Of a stretch of DNA of 64,000 bases, positions 18,245 through 26,243 are shown piece by piece. Location: contig NZ_MDKC01000005.1 of assembly GCF_001712755.1 (NCBI RefSeq), forward strand, positions 84,842-148,841, in the 5' to 3' direction. Positions within the stretch are counted from its first letter, which is position 1. The number at the start of each line of letters is the position of its first letter. Below the pieces are notes generated by a model, which saw only the letters and a list, made by a program, of their open reading frames with translations, was not told the origin of the DNA and did not search any database. This stretch comes from Gottfriedia luciferensis (GTDB taxonomy: Bacteria; Bacillota; Bacilli; Bacillales; Bacillaceae_G). Both the position numbers and the translations under genes were made by a program.

Positions 18245-18434
18245 CTGAGAAATAAATAACAGGTTCGGTAACCCGGAATCACACGACAATGGTAACAAGG
18301 TTTTCTATTTCCTTCGAGACCCATTGATTATCGAATTACTTTTTGTTGTTCGGTTAATGTTTAACAATTATTTGTTTGATACGATCTCAATGATTGATAA
18401 ATTCAAAGTTTTTAAGATTTCAAGTGTTTTCTAA
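18245..18434 (+). pseudogene. Decayed ArsR-family regulator, 3' remnant
   Basis: From 18291 the frame reads GNKVFYFLRDPLIIELLFVV then MFNNYLFDTISMIDKFK, closely matching the C-terminus of the intact ArsR gene at 17447 (GNKVTYSLRDPIISELLVVA). Upstream at 18245 a second frame gives LRNK then a stop, matching the LRNK of the intact protein, so at least one frameshift and a stop separate the pieces. The helix-turn-helix half is missing. Evidence of duplication followed by decay. Confidence 0.8.
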
Positions 18435-18479
18435 GATCAAAACACTCTCTTTTAGTAAAAAAAGAAAGGATTAAAAGTG

Positions 18480-19052
18480 ATGGATACTTATAAAAAGGAA
18501 CGTCTCATGACAAGAGAAGAACTGATACAGTTTGGACATCAGTATTTAAAGGGCGTTGGTATTTCATCCATATGTAATGTTTGTATAGAAATTGGTGGGT
18601 CTTGTTGTAAGTTTTGCGATGAGTTAGAGGAAGGAAAGGGTTGTAAAAATAGAAATACGAGCTGCACGGCATGGTTATGTGGATATTTAAAGTTGATTCT
18701 TTATAAGGCAGGATTACTCGATGAATGGGAACGATTTTGGGAGCAAATACCAGGTCAAGCATACAGAATGGATTATACACCAGCAATTGTTTCTATCCAA
18801 AAAGAAATAGAAATCCCTAGTATTCAATTATTAAGTGAAGCTTTTGCAAAAGACTTAATTCGTTTGAATGCGAAACATAAAAGTTCAGAAAATATTATCG
18901 AACTAAACGATAAATTAGATCAATATATCACAAGATTCTCGATATATACAGATGAAGAAATTTTGGAAAAAGCTAAAAATGAATTAGAAGAATTAATCAG
19001 TTGTTTTTATTCTTTCGAGTTTGCTCTTCAATCTAGTAGTAACGAAAAATAA
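18480..19052 (+). CDS. Cysteine-rich conserved hypothetical protein
   Basis: A 190-residue protein. The N-terminal third has a dense cysteine cluster: CNVCIEIGGSCCKFCDELEE, GKGCKNRNTSCTAWLCGYLK (nine Cys in about 45 residues), suggesting bound metal or an Fe-S cluster. The C-terminal half is helical and acidic. I do not recognise a function. ATG at 18480 (GTG at 18477 also in frame); AAAGG lies 9 nt upstream. The stop codon abuts the left arm of the att-like repeat at 19053, so this is the last gene of the first cassette. Confidence 0.6.
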   Translation: MDTYKKERLMTREELIQFGHQYLKGVGISSICNVCIEIGGSCCKFCDELEEGKGCKNRNTSCTAWLCGYLKLILYKAGLLDEWERFWEQIPGQAYRMDYTPAIVSIQKEIEIPSIQLLSEAFAKDLIRLNAKHKSSENIIELNDKLDQYITRFSIYTDEEILEKAKNELEELISCFYSFEFALQSSSNEK

Positions 19053-19273
19053 TGCACCCTACCTCACAATAAACTATTACATTTTCGATTACACAAAAAA
19101 TTGCACAGACTTATTCGAAACAATAGAAATATAAGACTTTCAGTGAATAAAATTGCAGTGTTTGCTTTATTTACTGGACTTAAATGAACTAAAATATTCA
19201 TAATTATTGTATAATACTCGTACTCTGTATTTGACAGGGGAGGGGTCGCTGGTTCAAGTCCAGTTGGGATCAT
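19053..19273. repeat. Att-like arm plus tRNA-Val 3' fragment, copy 1
   Basis: The right part (19231-19273) repeats the tRNA-Val sequence from the anticodon loop to the 3' end (AGGGGTCGCTGGTTCAAGTC is exact). The left part (19053-19230) matches 32407-32581 in blocks such as TGCACC-TACCTCA, TTTACTGGACTTAA and CTAAAATATTCATAATTA. This is the structure expected of attR: an element arm joined to the displaced 3' end of the target tRNA. Not a functional tRNA, as the 5' half is absent. Confidence 0.85.
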
Positions 19274-19277
19274 ACCT

Positions 19278-19307
19278 AAACCTCTTGTATATCAAGAGGT
19301 TTTTTGT
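19278..19307 (+). terminator. Terminator after tRNA fragment 1
   Basis: AACCTCTTG-TATAT-CAAGAGGTT followed by T5. Confidence 0.9.
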
Positions 19308-19478
19308 TTTATAACAGTACCTAATTTATAAGGAAACAGTTTTATGGGGCAGGATAGGGGCAGAAATCCTTTATTTATATAAAAGTTAGTATAATTTCTT
19401 ATGCAGCTAAATGGCAGGTTAGTTCAATAAAAAATCACATAATTATGGTAAAATATACCAAAGAGGTGATAGGAAATT

Positions 19479-19661
19479 ATGAAAAAGAATTATACAGTTT
19501 TCTTTTTGTTATTGTTTGTTGCATCTATTGCTGGGGGTATGGCACTTAAAGATTATTTAGATTATTCAATGATTATAGGAGTTGGATTAGCTATGATATT
19601 TCTTTTTGCTTCAGTTTATTCTCTCGGAAAAAAGAATAGGGATAATAACTTTAATAACTAA
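19479..19661 (+). CDS. Small two-helix membrane protein
   Basis: A 60-residue protein with two hydrophobic segments (residues 6-22 and 32-50) and a short basic/Asn tail. Ribosome site AAAGAGGTGATAGG is good. No family recognised. It precedes an SdpI-family gene by 77 bp. Confidence 0.5.
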   Translation: MKKNYTVFFLLLFVASIAGGMALKDYLDYSMIIGVGLAMIFLFASVYSLGKKNRDNNFNN

Positions 19662-19738
19662 ATAGTTTATGCAATTAACGCAGTGCCTTAGTTGTATATC
19701 GGTAGGGGTTCATAATTTTACTAAATAGGGGTGAGAAA

Positions 19739-20083
19739 GTGGATAATATATCTTCATATTTTATCAGTTTATTAATTCCTTTTCTTATGGTTATTATTGG
19801 AGTTGTACATAAAGTAAGGGCTCCCAAAAAAATCAATCATTTTTATGGTTATCGCACTTTTCGTTCTATGGCATCACAAAAAGCTTGGGATCATGCTCAA
19901 AAATTGTTAGGTTATTATTCCGTTAGATTTGGCATCTGTAATATTGCGATTGTGATATTACTTTTGTATCTTTTACCTTTTTCAGTGGATGTAGTTACGT
20001 TTATTAATATGGGGTTAAGTATAATTTTTTTATTTATTCCTATTTTCTTTATCGAAAAAAATTTAAAGAAAAACTTTCAGTAA
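19739..20083 (+). CDS. SdpI/YhfL-family membrane protein
   Basis: A 114-residue protein with three predicted helices and the SdpI signature near residues 35-58: NHFYGYRTFRSMASQKAWDHAQK (G-Y-R-T then W-x-x-A). SdpI of B. subtilis is the immunity protein against the SdpC toxin, but most short relatives have no known partner and no SdpC-like gene is seen here. Start GTG with AGGGGTG upstream. Cargo of the second cassette. Confidence 0.8.
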   Translation: MDNISSYFISLLIPFLMVIIGVVHKVRAPKKINHFYGYRTFRSMASQKAWDHAQKLLGYYSVRFGICNIAIVILLLYLLPFSVDVVTFINMGLSIIFLFIPIFFIEKNLKKNFQ

Positions 20084-20144
20084 CATAACTTAGATTTTAA
20101 AAGTTCTTATTCAACTAAAGCATGCGATAGTTACATAAGAATAT

Positions 20145-20503
20145 TTAATTTACTTGGTAAATAATTTCAATATCTCCATCGACAAAGCCTATGCCTATTG
20201 CCTCTACACTCTTAAGTATATGTCTATACGTTCCTTTTTCAAGGTAGCGTTTATTAGTAATGTAATGTAACTTTGTCCTTCTTCCCAATCTTGAATTTCA
20301 CTTGTTCTTTTAATGAAACAAAGATTTTCACATGTTGTAAAAAAGTCAGTACACGCCCAATTTGGATCTTCTTCATCAAATTCATCAGAGCCAATTAGCT
20401 CTATATCATATGTATCTTCTGAACCCTCATATAAATTAAAATTGAATGCCTTAATTCCAGTTGGAATGTTTTTCTCTAAAACTTCATTAATGGTCCACTT
20501 TTA
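20145..20503 (-). pseudogene. Broken hypothetical gene (frameshift, 5' truncated)
   Basis: The minus strand codes for two collinear pieces. The first begins KWTINEVLEKNIPTGIKAFN and runs to about DWEEGQ, preceded at once by an in-frame stop. The second continues in another frame (ITNKRYLEKGTYRHILKSVE, then AIGIGFVDGDIEIIYQVN and stop). The amino-acid composition is protein-like in both. It resembles small acidic immunity-type proteins in composition only; no family recognised. Confidence 0.6.
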
Positions 20504-20676
20504 ATTTATGAAAGATAAAAAACTTCTGTTTGTCACATGGACGATTGTCAGATTCACTTCACCGTAATTTACAAAAACTAAAAGAAATATTTACAATATT
20601 ACTAAATTAAAATGAAACACTCCTACTATTCTAATCTTGTTAAATAAATTTTAGAAAAGATCCAAGGAGGAGAATT

Positions 20677-22617
20677 ATGAAAAAAGGACGTTTGACTAAA
20701 AAAAGAGCAACGATAGTATTAGCACTAGCATTAACGATTCCCGCTGTAATGCCTGTTTCGGCCATGGAAAATAAAGGACATGTAACGATTGATTCTGTAA
20801 AATTTAATGGGATGGATGCACCAAAAACTATTGATAAGATGGTTCAAACCTATTCGAACGCATCTCTGGAAGTAAAATATAGTAATGGTGAAGTAAAGAA
20901 TTTCCCGCTTTCATATAACAGGCTTTTCAAATCTGAAGATAAAATCGCAATGAACAATGGAGAGTTAATTCCAGCTGGTACACCAATTGATGTGAACGGG
21001 AAGCCGATTGTTGATAACAGTGTACCAGGAAACTCTACATATTTTGTATCTGATGCTCCCGATTCCAATAGTCTGTTAGACCCTATTGGTGGGAAGATTT
21101 ATATGGTCACCCATTATGAATATCAAACATTTGATGCCGCTGGTAATTCTGCTTATGGAATCGTTCCTGCTTCGATGTCATTATCAACTATCGAGCAGGA
21201 TAAGAATTCAGGCAAACTCACTCCTAAAAGTGTAAAAAAAATTGATTTCTCTAGCGTAAACGGTCTTTGGATCCCTTGTAATGGTTCTCTATCGCCTTGG
21301 AATACCCACTTAGGTTCTGAAGAGTATGAACCGGATGCACGTAGTTTTGAACTAAATCCAACCTCATCTGCAAGGACTTCCGTTGAAAGCTTTGCCCAGC
21401 TCTATTTTGGGGATAAATTAAAAGCAAATCCTTATTTCTATGGATTTATTCCAGAAATTAAGGTAGATAATCATGGAGCAGCTTCCGTTTCAAAACACTA
21501 CAGTATCGGCCGTTTTTCTCATGAATTAATGAAAATGATGCCTGATAACCGCACTGCTTTCTTTGGTGATGACGGTTCCTACACAACGATGTTTATGTAT
21601 GTAGCCGATAAAGAGAAGGATCTTTCTGCTGGTACACTTTATGCCGCGAAATTCCATCAAACCGGGACGGAAAATGGCGGTTCCGGAAACCTGGAATGGA
21701 TTAATTTAGGACATGCTTCCGACAAAGAAATAAAAGCAATAATTGATAGAGGCGTGAAGTTCAGTGATATTTTCGAAATATCTGAAGGACCTAAAGAAGG
21801 ATTCAAAGCGATTAAGCAATACACATATGGAAAAACAGAATACCTAAAAGTAAAGCCTGGAATGGAAAAGGCCGCAGCATTTTTAGAATCCCGTCGTTAT
21901 GCAGCGATGCTTGGTGCTACCTCCGAATTTAATAAAATGGAAGGTGTTACTTTCAACGAAAAAGATAACAAAGTGTATATTGCCATTTCTGACCAAAGCA
22001 ATGGTATGCTTGAAAATGCTAGTGATCCTTCCGATGATATAAAACTGCCAAAAATTAAATCTGGTGTTACCTATCAATTGAATTTGACAGGTGATCAAAA
22101 AGACAGAAGCGGACAAAAGATTTACAGTCAATATGTGGCAACCAATATGCTTGGATTAATTAAAGGTGAGGATCTACCTGGTCCAGATGCATATGGGAAC
22201 ACAGCTAATGTGGGGAAAATAGCGAATCCTGACAACTTAAGCTACTCAGAAGCACTAAGAACATTATTCATTGGTGAGGACAGCAGCATGCATACAAATA
22301 ACTTCGTATGGGCTTATAATGTTGACACTAAAGAATTATCAAGGATTTTATCGAATCCTGCAGGAGCAGAATCAACAGGTTTGTCTGCCATCGATAATCG
22401 TAATGGATTCTCCTATATTATGAGTAACTTCCAGCATCCAGGTGATGAATTAGAGGGTAAAAACATTACAGCTGTCAATAAAGCTGAATTAATTAAAGCA
22501 ATGGAAACTGAAATCGGTATTGATCGTACAGGTGGCGTAGGCTATATTTCTGGTCTGCCATCAGTTGAAGACCTGCTAAATACGAATCGAGATGTGAACA
22601 GCATCTTTAAAAAATAA
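20677..22617 (+). CDS. Secreted PhoX-like (DUF839) protein
   Basis: A 646-residue protein with a Sec signal peptide (MKKGRLTKKRATIVLALALT, cleavage likely after PVSAM at ~28). The body has PhoX/DUF839 features: PCNGSLSPWNTHLGSEEYEP (about 208-227), HYSIGRFSHELMKMMPDNRT then FFGDDGSYTTMFMYVA, MEGVTFNEKDNKVYIAISDQ, and the late NPAGAESTGLSAIDNR. PhoX enzymes are Ca2+/Fe3+ alkaline phosphatases; the acidic residues in WNTHLGSEEYEP and MEGVTF fit metal ligands. They are usually Tat-exported, but this signal lacks a twin-arginine motif. Ribosome site AAGGAGGAG. Cargo of the second cassette. Confidence 0.85.
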   Translation: MKKGRLTKKRATIVLALALTIPAVMPVSAMENKGHVTIDSVKFNGMDAPKTIDKMVQTYSNASLEVKYSNGEVKNFPLSYNRLFKSEDKIAMNNGELIPAGTPIDVNGKPIVDNSVPGNSTYFVSDAPDSNSLLDPIGGKIYMVTHYEYQTFDAAGNSAYGIVPASMSLSTIEQDKNSGKLTPKSVKKIDFSSVNGLWIPCNGSLSPWNTHLGSEEYEPDARSFELNPTSSARTSVESFAQLYFGDKLKANPYFYGFIPEIKVDNHGAASVSKHYSIGRFSHELMKMMPDNRTAFFGDDGSYTTMFMYVADKEKDLSAGTLYAAKFHQTGTENGGSGNLEWINLGHASDKEIKAIIDRGVKFSDIFEISEGPKEGFKAIKQYTYGKTEYLKVKPGMEKAAAFLESRRYAAMLGATSEFNKMEGVTFNEKDNKVYIAISDQSNGMLENASDPSDDIKLPKIKSGVTYQLNLTGDQKDRSGQKIYSQYVATNMLGLIKGEDLPGPDAYGNTANVGKIANPDNLSYSEALRTLFIGEDSSMHTNNFVWAYNVDTKELSRILSNPAGAESTGLSAIDNRNGFSYIMSNFQHPGDELEGKNITAVNKAELIKAMETEIGIDRTGGVGYISGLPSVEDLLNTNRDVNSIFKK

Positions 22618-22657
22618 ACAAGTAATAAGCTATTGCAATAGAATATAAGGTTTAAAC

Positions 22658-22680
22658 TCCGGTGTTCAATGAATACCGGG
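22658..22680. repeat. Small inverted repeat after phoX-like gene
   Basis: CCGGT and ACCGG flank a short loop; no T-run follows, so a terminator role is uncertain. Confidence 0.4.
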
Positions 22681-22699
22681 CATGATAATTTAATTGTAA

Positions 22700-22758
22700 T
22701 ACTTGTACTCTGCAATTGACAGTGTAGGGGTCCCTGGTTCAAGTCCAGTTGGGATCAT
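22700..22758. repeat. tRNA-Val 3' fragment, copy 2
   Basis: 22716-22758 repeats the tRNA from the anticodon loop to the 3' end (TGGTTCAAGTCCAGTTGGGA exact), preceded by ACTTGTACTCTGCAA, the same arm sequence seen before copies 1 and 3 (ACTCGTACTCTGTA). Unlike them it is followed by a copy of the tRNA terminator and an integrase remnant. Confidence 0.9.
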
Positions 22759-22764
22759 AAAGAA

Positions 22765-22808
22765 GAAAAGGCTCAAACCTAAATGTTTTAAGGGTTTGGG
22801 CTTTTTCT
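22765..22808 (+). terminator. Second copy of the tRNA-Val terminator
   Basis: GGCTCAAACC and GGGTTTGGGC with T5 following; nearly identical to 14601-14638. Confidence 0.85.
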
Positions 22809-22885
22809 TTGTTTTCAATTACTTCTATTTTTTGTCATGAATAATATTCATTGCACAAAGACTGCACAGAAACTTCACGTGTACT

Positions 22886-22996
22886 TTAATCTAAACCAAA
22901 TTTCTCTTCGAATCGATCAGCTGAATTCTTCTGCATTTCTTCATTGGAATGTGAGTAAACTATATAATTCAAACAAGGAGACCCTACCGGTCTTTT
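22886..22996 (-). pseudogene. C-terminal remnant of a tyrosine integrase
   Basis: The minus strand reads LNYIVYSHSNEEMQKNSADR then FEEKFGLD and stop. This matches the end of phage/ICE tyrosine recombinases, where the catalytic Tyr lies in a TYSH context followed by MQ-x-x-A-A-x-x-F/L. Only ~35 residues remain. Just outside the stop, 22852-22872 carries TGCAC-AAAGACTGCAC, a likely arm-type binding repeat. Position beside a tRNA 3' fragment is where an integrase belongs. Confidence 0.75.
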
Positions 22997-22997
22997 C

Positions 22998-23337
22998 ATT
23001 TAGAAGAAGAGTATGGTGTACAAACGATAACAAGTAAGGAAACCAAATGCCGATGTAGGGAGTCGGATAGCAGCGTAGTACCTATGAAGTTGGGAAATGC
23101 CAATGGAGGAAAGGCTGCTACCAAAGTATCACCCTTAATAGGCACACATTTACTACACACAGAGGTAGAATAAATGGAAACAAAACTATTAAGGATAGTA
23201 GAATTAGCAATTTTAAGATTGCTACATTCTGTGAATGATAACTTGGAGGAGCCGTGTGCATTAATAGTGCAAGCACGGTTCTGAGAGGGGGTGGAGTTCA
23301 ATTTACCGCAAGGTAAAAAGACTCCATTCTACTCGAC
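22998..23337 (+). mobile_element. Group II intron remnant with deleted reverse transcriptase
   Basis: The segment holds the 3' part of a bacterial group II intron. The domain I-III-like text GTAGGGAGTCGGATAGCAGC and ACCTATGAAGTTGGGAAATG is familiar from Firmicute introns. ATG at 23174 starts METKLLRIVELAI, the usual N-terminus of the intron maturase, which fails within 40 codons. Domain V follows (23249-23281, GAGCCGTG paired with CACGGTTC). Domain VI contains GGAGTT, a GCAA-capped hairpin and GACTCC. The 3' end is ACTCGAC. Almost all of the RT ORF is missing, and the 5' part of domain I is not recognisable. Confidence 0.8.
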
Positions 23338-23469
23338 TAGTTTTACAACATTTAGAGGGTAATCATTTGATTATCCTCTATTTTATTAAAAAGGACTAAT
23401 TGACTGTTAAAAAGAATAATAAGAAGAAGGTACTTGAAAAGTTTTAAATTTGATGAGAGGTGGAGATTC

Positions 23470-23775
23470 GTGAAAGTACACGATTGTCCTAATTGTAATA
23501 CAAATAGTAGAGAATGTATTTTTGTCATCCAAAATGCTCCGAACTTATCGGAAGAGATATTAAAGTGCAGTATTTGTTCCTGGATCGGCAAGTGGTCTGA
23601 CATGACAGTGCGGGAGGTCAAATTACCGGAGATTCCAGGTGGGATAGTGATCCCTGGTGTTGAACCTATTACTGATTATTATGTACTTCATTCAGATCAA
23701 ATTAGAATTACTTATACAGGAGGGTGTTGTCCTCATTGTGGTGGAACTGATCCTTTATGTTGGTGCATGATGTAA
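23470..23775 (+). CDS. Cysteine-rich zinc-ribbon-like protein
   Basis: A 101-residue protein starting GTG at 23470 with AGAGGTGGAG upstream; the open frame extends to 23434 without a ribosome site. Metal-binding pairs are CPNC (about residue 6), CSIC (about 35) and, near the end, CCPHCGG followed by CWCMM. Two C-x2-C pairs plus the Cys-rich end suggest two zinc sites. No named family recognised. Confidence 0.5.
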   Translation: MKVHDCPNCNTNSRECIFVIQNAPNLSEEILKCSICSWIGKWSDMTVREVKLPEIPGGIVIPGVEPITDYYVLHSDQIRITYTGGCCPHCGGTDPLCWCMM

Positions 23776-24010
23776 TAAACGATTAGGGCCCCAAACTTGG
23801 TAAGCATTATTAACTTTATAACACATAGATAATAAATATCATATTGAACTTGCGTATGCGCTTGTTGTATAACGAATATGCTGATTTGCAGACTTTCTTA
23901 TTTTACTAACGGATTTTTATCTATAAAAAACCAACGTAATTTTTGAATTAATCTTATAGTTCTTAACGAGGTGATTTTTATTAAATCATGATCATTAGGA
24001 GGAAGACAGA
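23776..24010. other. Intergenic stretch with a degenerate dispersed repeat
   Basis: 23845-23876 resembles the right half of a repeat also seen at 19665, 20102, 24956 and 26021 (GTTGTATAACGAA). Nothing else seen. Confidence 0.4.
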
Positions 24011-24691
24011 GTGTCAAATGAAATTAAGAGTTATATTGACTATCAAATGGTAAAAATTCCAGGGGGAAATATAGAATTAAGAGACGATAGAATAAAAAGT
24101 AAATGGAAAACTGAAATAAGACCATTTCTTCTTGCCCAGTATCCTGTAACTATGGGGATATACAATACTATAACAAATACATCACTTAATACTTTTGTCA
24201 GCGATCTAAAACCAGTTGTGAATATTTCTTGGAATGATGCAATTTCTTTTTGTAATCTACTTTCACATAAAGCAGGACTGAAAGAGTGTTATTCAATAAG
24301 TAATGATGGTGAAAACATATATTGTGATTGGGAATCAGATGGCTATAGACTTCCTACAGAAGCAGAGTGGCAATATGCGTGTAAAGCAGGGACGACGGGT
24401 TATAGATACGGTGAACTTGATAAAATTGCCTGGTATAATGAAAATTCTGGAGATAAAATACATGAAGTAGGAAAAAAGGAAGCGAATGCATGGGGTCTGT
24501 ATGATATGTTAGGAAATGTTTGGGAGTGGTGTTGGGATTTATATGATGAACAGGTCTATGGGTCATATCGAATTTTTCGAGGTGGTAGCTGGGCAGAGGT
24601 AGCAAGAGGTTGTGGCGCTTCATGTCGTCGTCGTAGCCATCCGTCATTTTGCATAGACGACCTTGGATTCCGTCTTGCACGGTCTTTTTAA
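24011..24691 (+). CDS. SUMF1/EgtB-type domain protein
   Basis: A 226-residue protein almost wholly made of the formylglycine-generating-enzyme fold: MVKIPGG, FLLAQYPVTMGIYN, PVVNISWNDAISFCNLLS, YRLPTEAEWQYACKAG, NAWGLYDMLGNVWEWCWD, FRGGSWAEVARGC and LGFRLARSF in the family order. The paired active-site cysteines of true FGE are not in register here (GCGASC instead of C-x4-C), so sulfatase maturation is unlikely. Start GTG with AGGAGGAAG upstream. No sulfatase neighbour is present. Confidence 0.85.
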   Translation: MSNEIKSYIDYQMVKIPGGNIELRDDRIKSKWKTEIRPFLLAQYPVTMGIYNTITNTSLNTFVSDLKPVVNISWNDAISFCNLLSHKAGLKECYSISNDGENIYCDWESDGYRLPTEAEWQYACKAGTTGYRYGELDKIAWYNENSGDKIHEVGKKEANAWGLYDMLGNVWEWCWDLYDEQVYGSYRIFRGGSWAEVARGCGASCRRRSHPSFCIDDLGFRLARSF

Positions 24692-25115
24692 TTTCCTGAA
24701 AGGAGGGGAACAGTTATTAGTTAATGCTTAAACGTTCTTATGCAACTGATATGAACGAAACTGTCAAACCACCAAACCAAAAAGGTTTTAATTTAGAGAT
24801 TTTTCATTTTTTAGACAGACTTAGATTAAGACTACCAACCTAGAATTTAAAAATTAGATTTTCTAAGTCTGTGAATGACAACTCTATAATAGTAGATTTT
24901 TTTGTATTATGTCTTAATAGCTTGGCACGAAGGCAAATAAATTAACGGAAATGTGAGTTCTTGTTCAACTAAAGCAATGCGATACTTCAATAGAAGGTTG
25001 CTTTTTAATTGTACTAAAAAGCAAATTATTGAAAGAAATGAATCGAGAATCTTTTGAACTACTTTAGTTTGATTTGTTACAATTACTGGAGGAACAGTAG
25101 GAAGAGGTAATATTA
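24692..25115. other. Gene-free stretch with an 11-bp inverted repeat
   Basis: ACAGACTTAGA (24815-24825) and its exact complement TCTAAGTCTGT (24862-24872) are 36 bp apart. A degenerate copy of the dispersed AACTAA repeat lies at 24956-24999. The promoter of the EamA gene should be in the last 100 bp. Confidence 0.5.
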
Positions 25116-26015
25116 ATGATAAAATTTATGTATATGTTTTGCTTGATTGTATGGGGACTTAATTTTATTGCTGTAAAAATTCAAGGAACTCCAATAAGCT
25201 TGGAATTATCCTTAACTTTTCGACTAGTTATGACAGCCTTTTTATTTTTAGTTCTTGTTTTGTTCATTCGCCCAAAGGGTAGACCAACAATAAAGGATCT
25301 CCCCTTTGTAATGGCATTTGGTATATGTAACTTTGCATTAAGCTATCTGTGTCTTTATTACGCTACAATTTTGAGTTCTGCAGCAATCGTAACACTGGTA
25401 TTTTCTTTAAAAGTGATTTTAACTCCGATTGCTCTCCGGATTTTTTTAAAAGAAAAATTACATTCGCGAGTTCTAATTGGAGGTATTCTTGGTGTAGTGG
25501 GAGTGTGTATTCTAATTTATCCTTCACTGGAAAATTTTCAAGGGTTCCATGACATAAAAGGAATTATTTTCGCTTTCCTAGGTACTCTCCTAACAGCGGT
25601 TGGTGACGCCTGCTCGGCAAGAAATGCAAATCGCAAGGTTGATCCCATTTATGCAAATGCAATTGGATTTACAGTGGGCAGTTTATTGATGGGAGCAATA
25701 ATACTGTTTCAAGGGAAAGAAATTATTATTTCAACTTCTTTTACGTACTTATCTGCGTTGCTATATTTAACGCTGGTTGCTTCTTTTGCTGCATGGTTAT
25801 TCTATTTGAAGCTAGTAGAAAAAATTGGAGGAGCTCAAAGTGGCTATATGGTCGCCCTTTTCCCCGCAATTGGTGGAGTAGCCTCTGTTTTAATCGGTGA
25901 GTCTGATCCATCAGTGTATTTGATTGCTGGTTGCTTTTTTTGCTGTATTGGCGCCGCGATTGCATTAGGTTTTGGAACGAGAAATCAGAATATGAAATTG
26001 CCTATACAGGGTTAA
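25116..26015 (+). CDS. EamA (DMT superfamily) transporter
   Basis: A 299-residue membrane protein with ten helices in two EamA halves. Signatures are WGLNFIAVKIQGTPISLE at the N-terminus, SSAAIVTLVFSLKVILTPIA closing the first half, and GYMVALFPAIGGVASVLIGE in the second. It is not closely similar to the EamA protein at 9537. Substrate unknown. Ribosome site is a fair GAGGTAAT. Terminator at 26176. Confidence 0.9.
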   Translation: MIKFMYMFCLIVWGLNFIAVKIQGTPISLELSLTFRLVMTAFLFLVLVLFIRPKGRPTIKDLPFVMAFGICNFALSYLCLYYATILSSAAIVTLVFSLKVILTPIALRIFLKEKLHSRVLIGGILGVVGVCILIYPSLENFQGFHDIKGIIFAFLGTLLTAVGDACSARNANRKVDPIYANAIGFTVGSLLMGAIILFQGKEIIISTSFTYLSALLYLTLVASFAAWLFYLKLVEKIGGAQSGYMVALFPAIGGVASVLIGESDPSVYLIAGCFFCCIGAAIALGFGTRNQNMKLPIQG

Positions 26016-26020
26016 CTAAG

Positions 26021-26063
26021 GCTTTTCTTGTGTAACTAATGTATTGCTTTAGTTATATAACGG
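26021..26063. repeat. Degenerate dispersed palindromic repeat
   Basis: AACTAATGTATTGCTTTAGTT followed by ATATAACGG. Copies with the same AACTAA-GCA-TGC-TTAGTT plan are at 19665-19703, 20102-20141, 24956-24999 and, more degenerate, 23845-23876. All lie inside the tRNA-linked region. Confidence 0.55.
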
Positions 26064-26175
26064 TGGAAAAGACTTCCAACAAGAAAGGTAAATAATTAAT
26101 ACAATACATAATAATTTTTATATAATAAAGTACAGTTACATTTTTCTTTTTTACCAATATCACCTATTTTTTAGG

Positions 26176-26207
26176 GAAACTCTTTATCCTGCGAGTTTCT
26201 CTTTTTT
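26176..26207 (+). terminator. Terminator after EamA gene
   Basis: GAAACTC (26176-26182) pairs with GAGTTTC (26193-26199), followed by TCTTTTTT. Confidence 0.85.
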
Positions 26208-26243
26208 GTCAGTCTAAACATAACAATGTTAATAGATAAAAAG

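Noticed and set aside
19231..19273. A second functional tRNA-Val
   Set aside because: Only the 3' half is present; the acceptor 5' strand, D arm and 5' anticodon stem are replaced by unrelated sequence. The same holds at 22716 and 32582.
20313..20504. 63-codon plus-strand ORF
   Set aside because: It runs antisense to a better protein-like reading on the minus strand and has no ribosome site.
22996..23301. 101-codon minus-strand ORF
   Set aside because: It lies across the group II intron remnant, whose RNA signatures explain the sequence.
24011..24691. True formylglycine-generating enzyme
   Set aside because: The paired active-site cysteines are not in the usual register and no sulfatase gene is nearby; only the fold is claimed.
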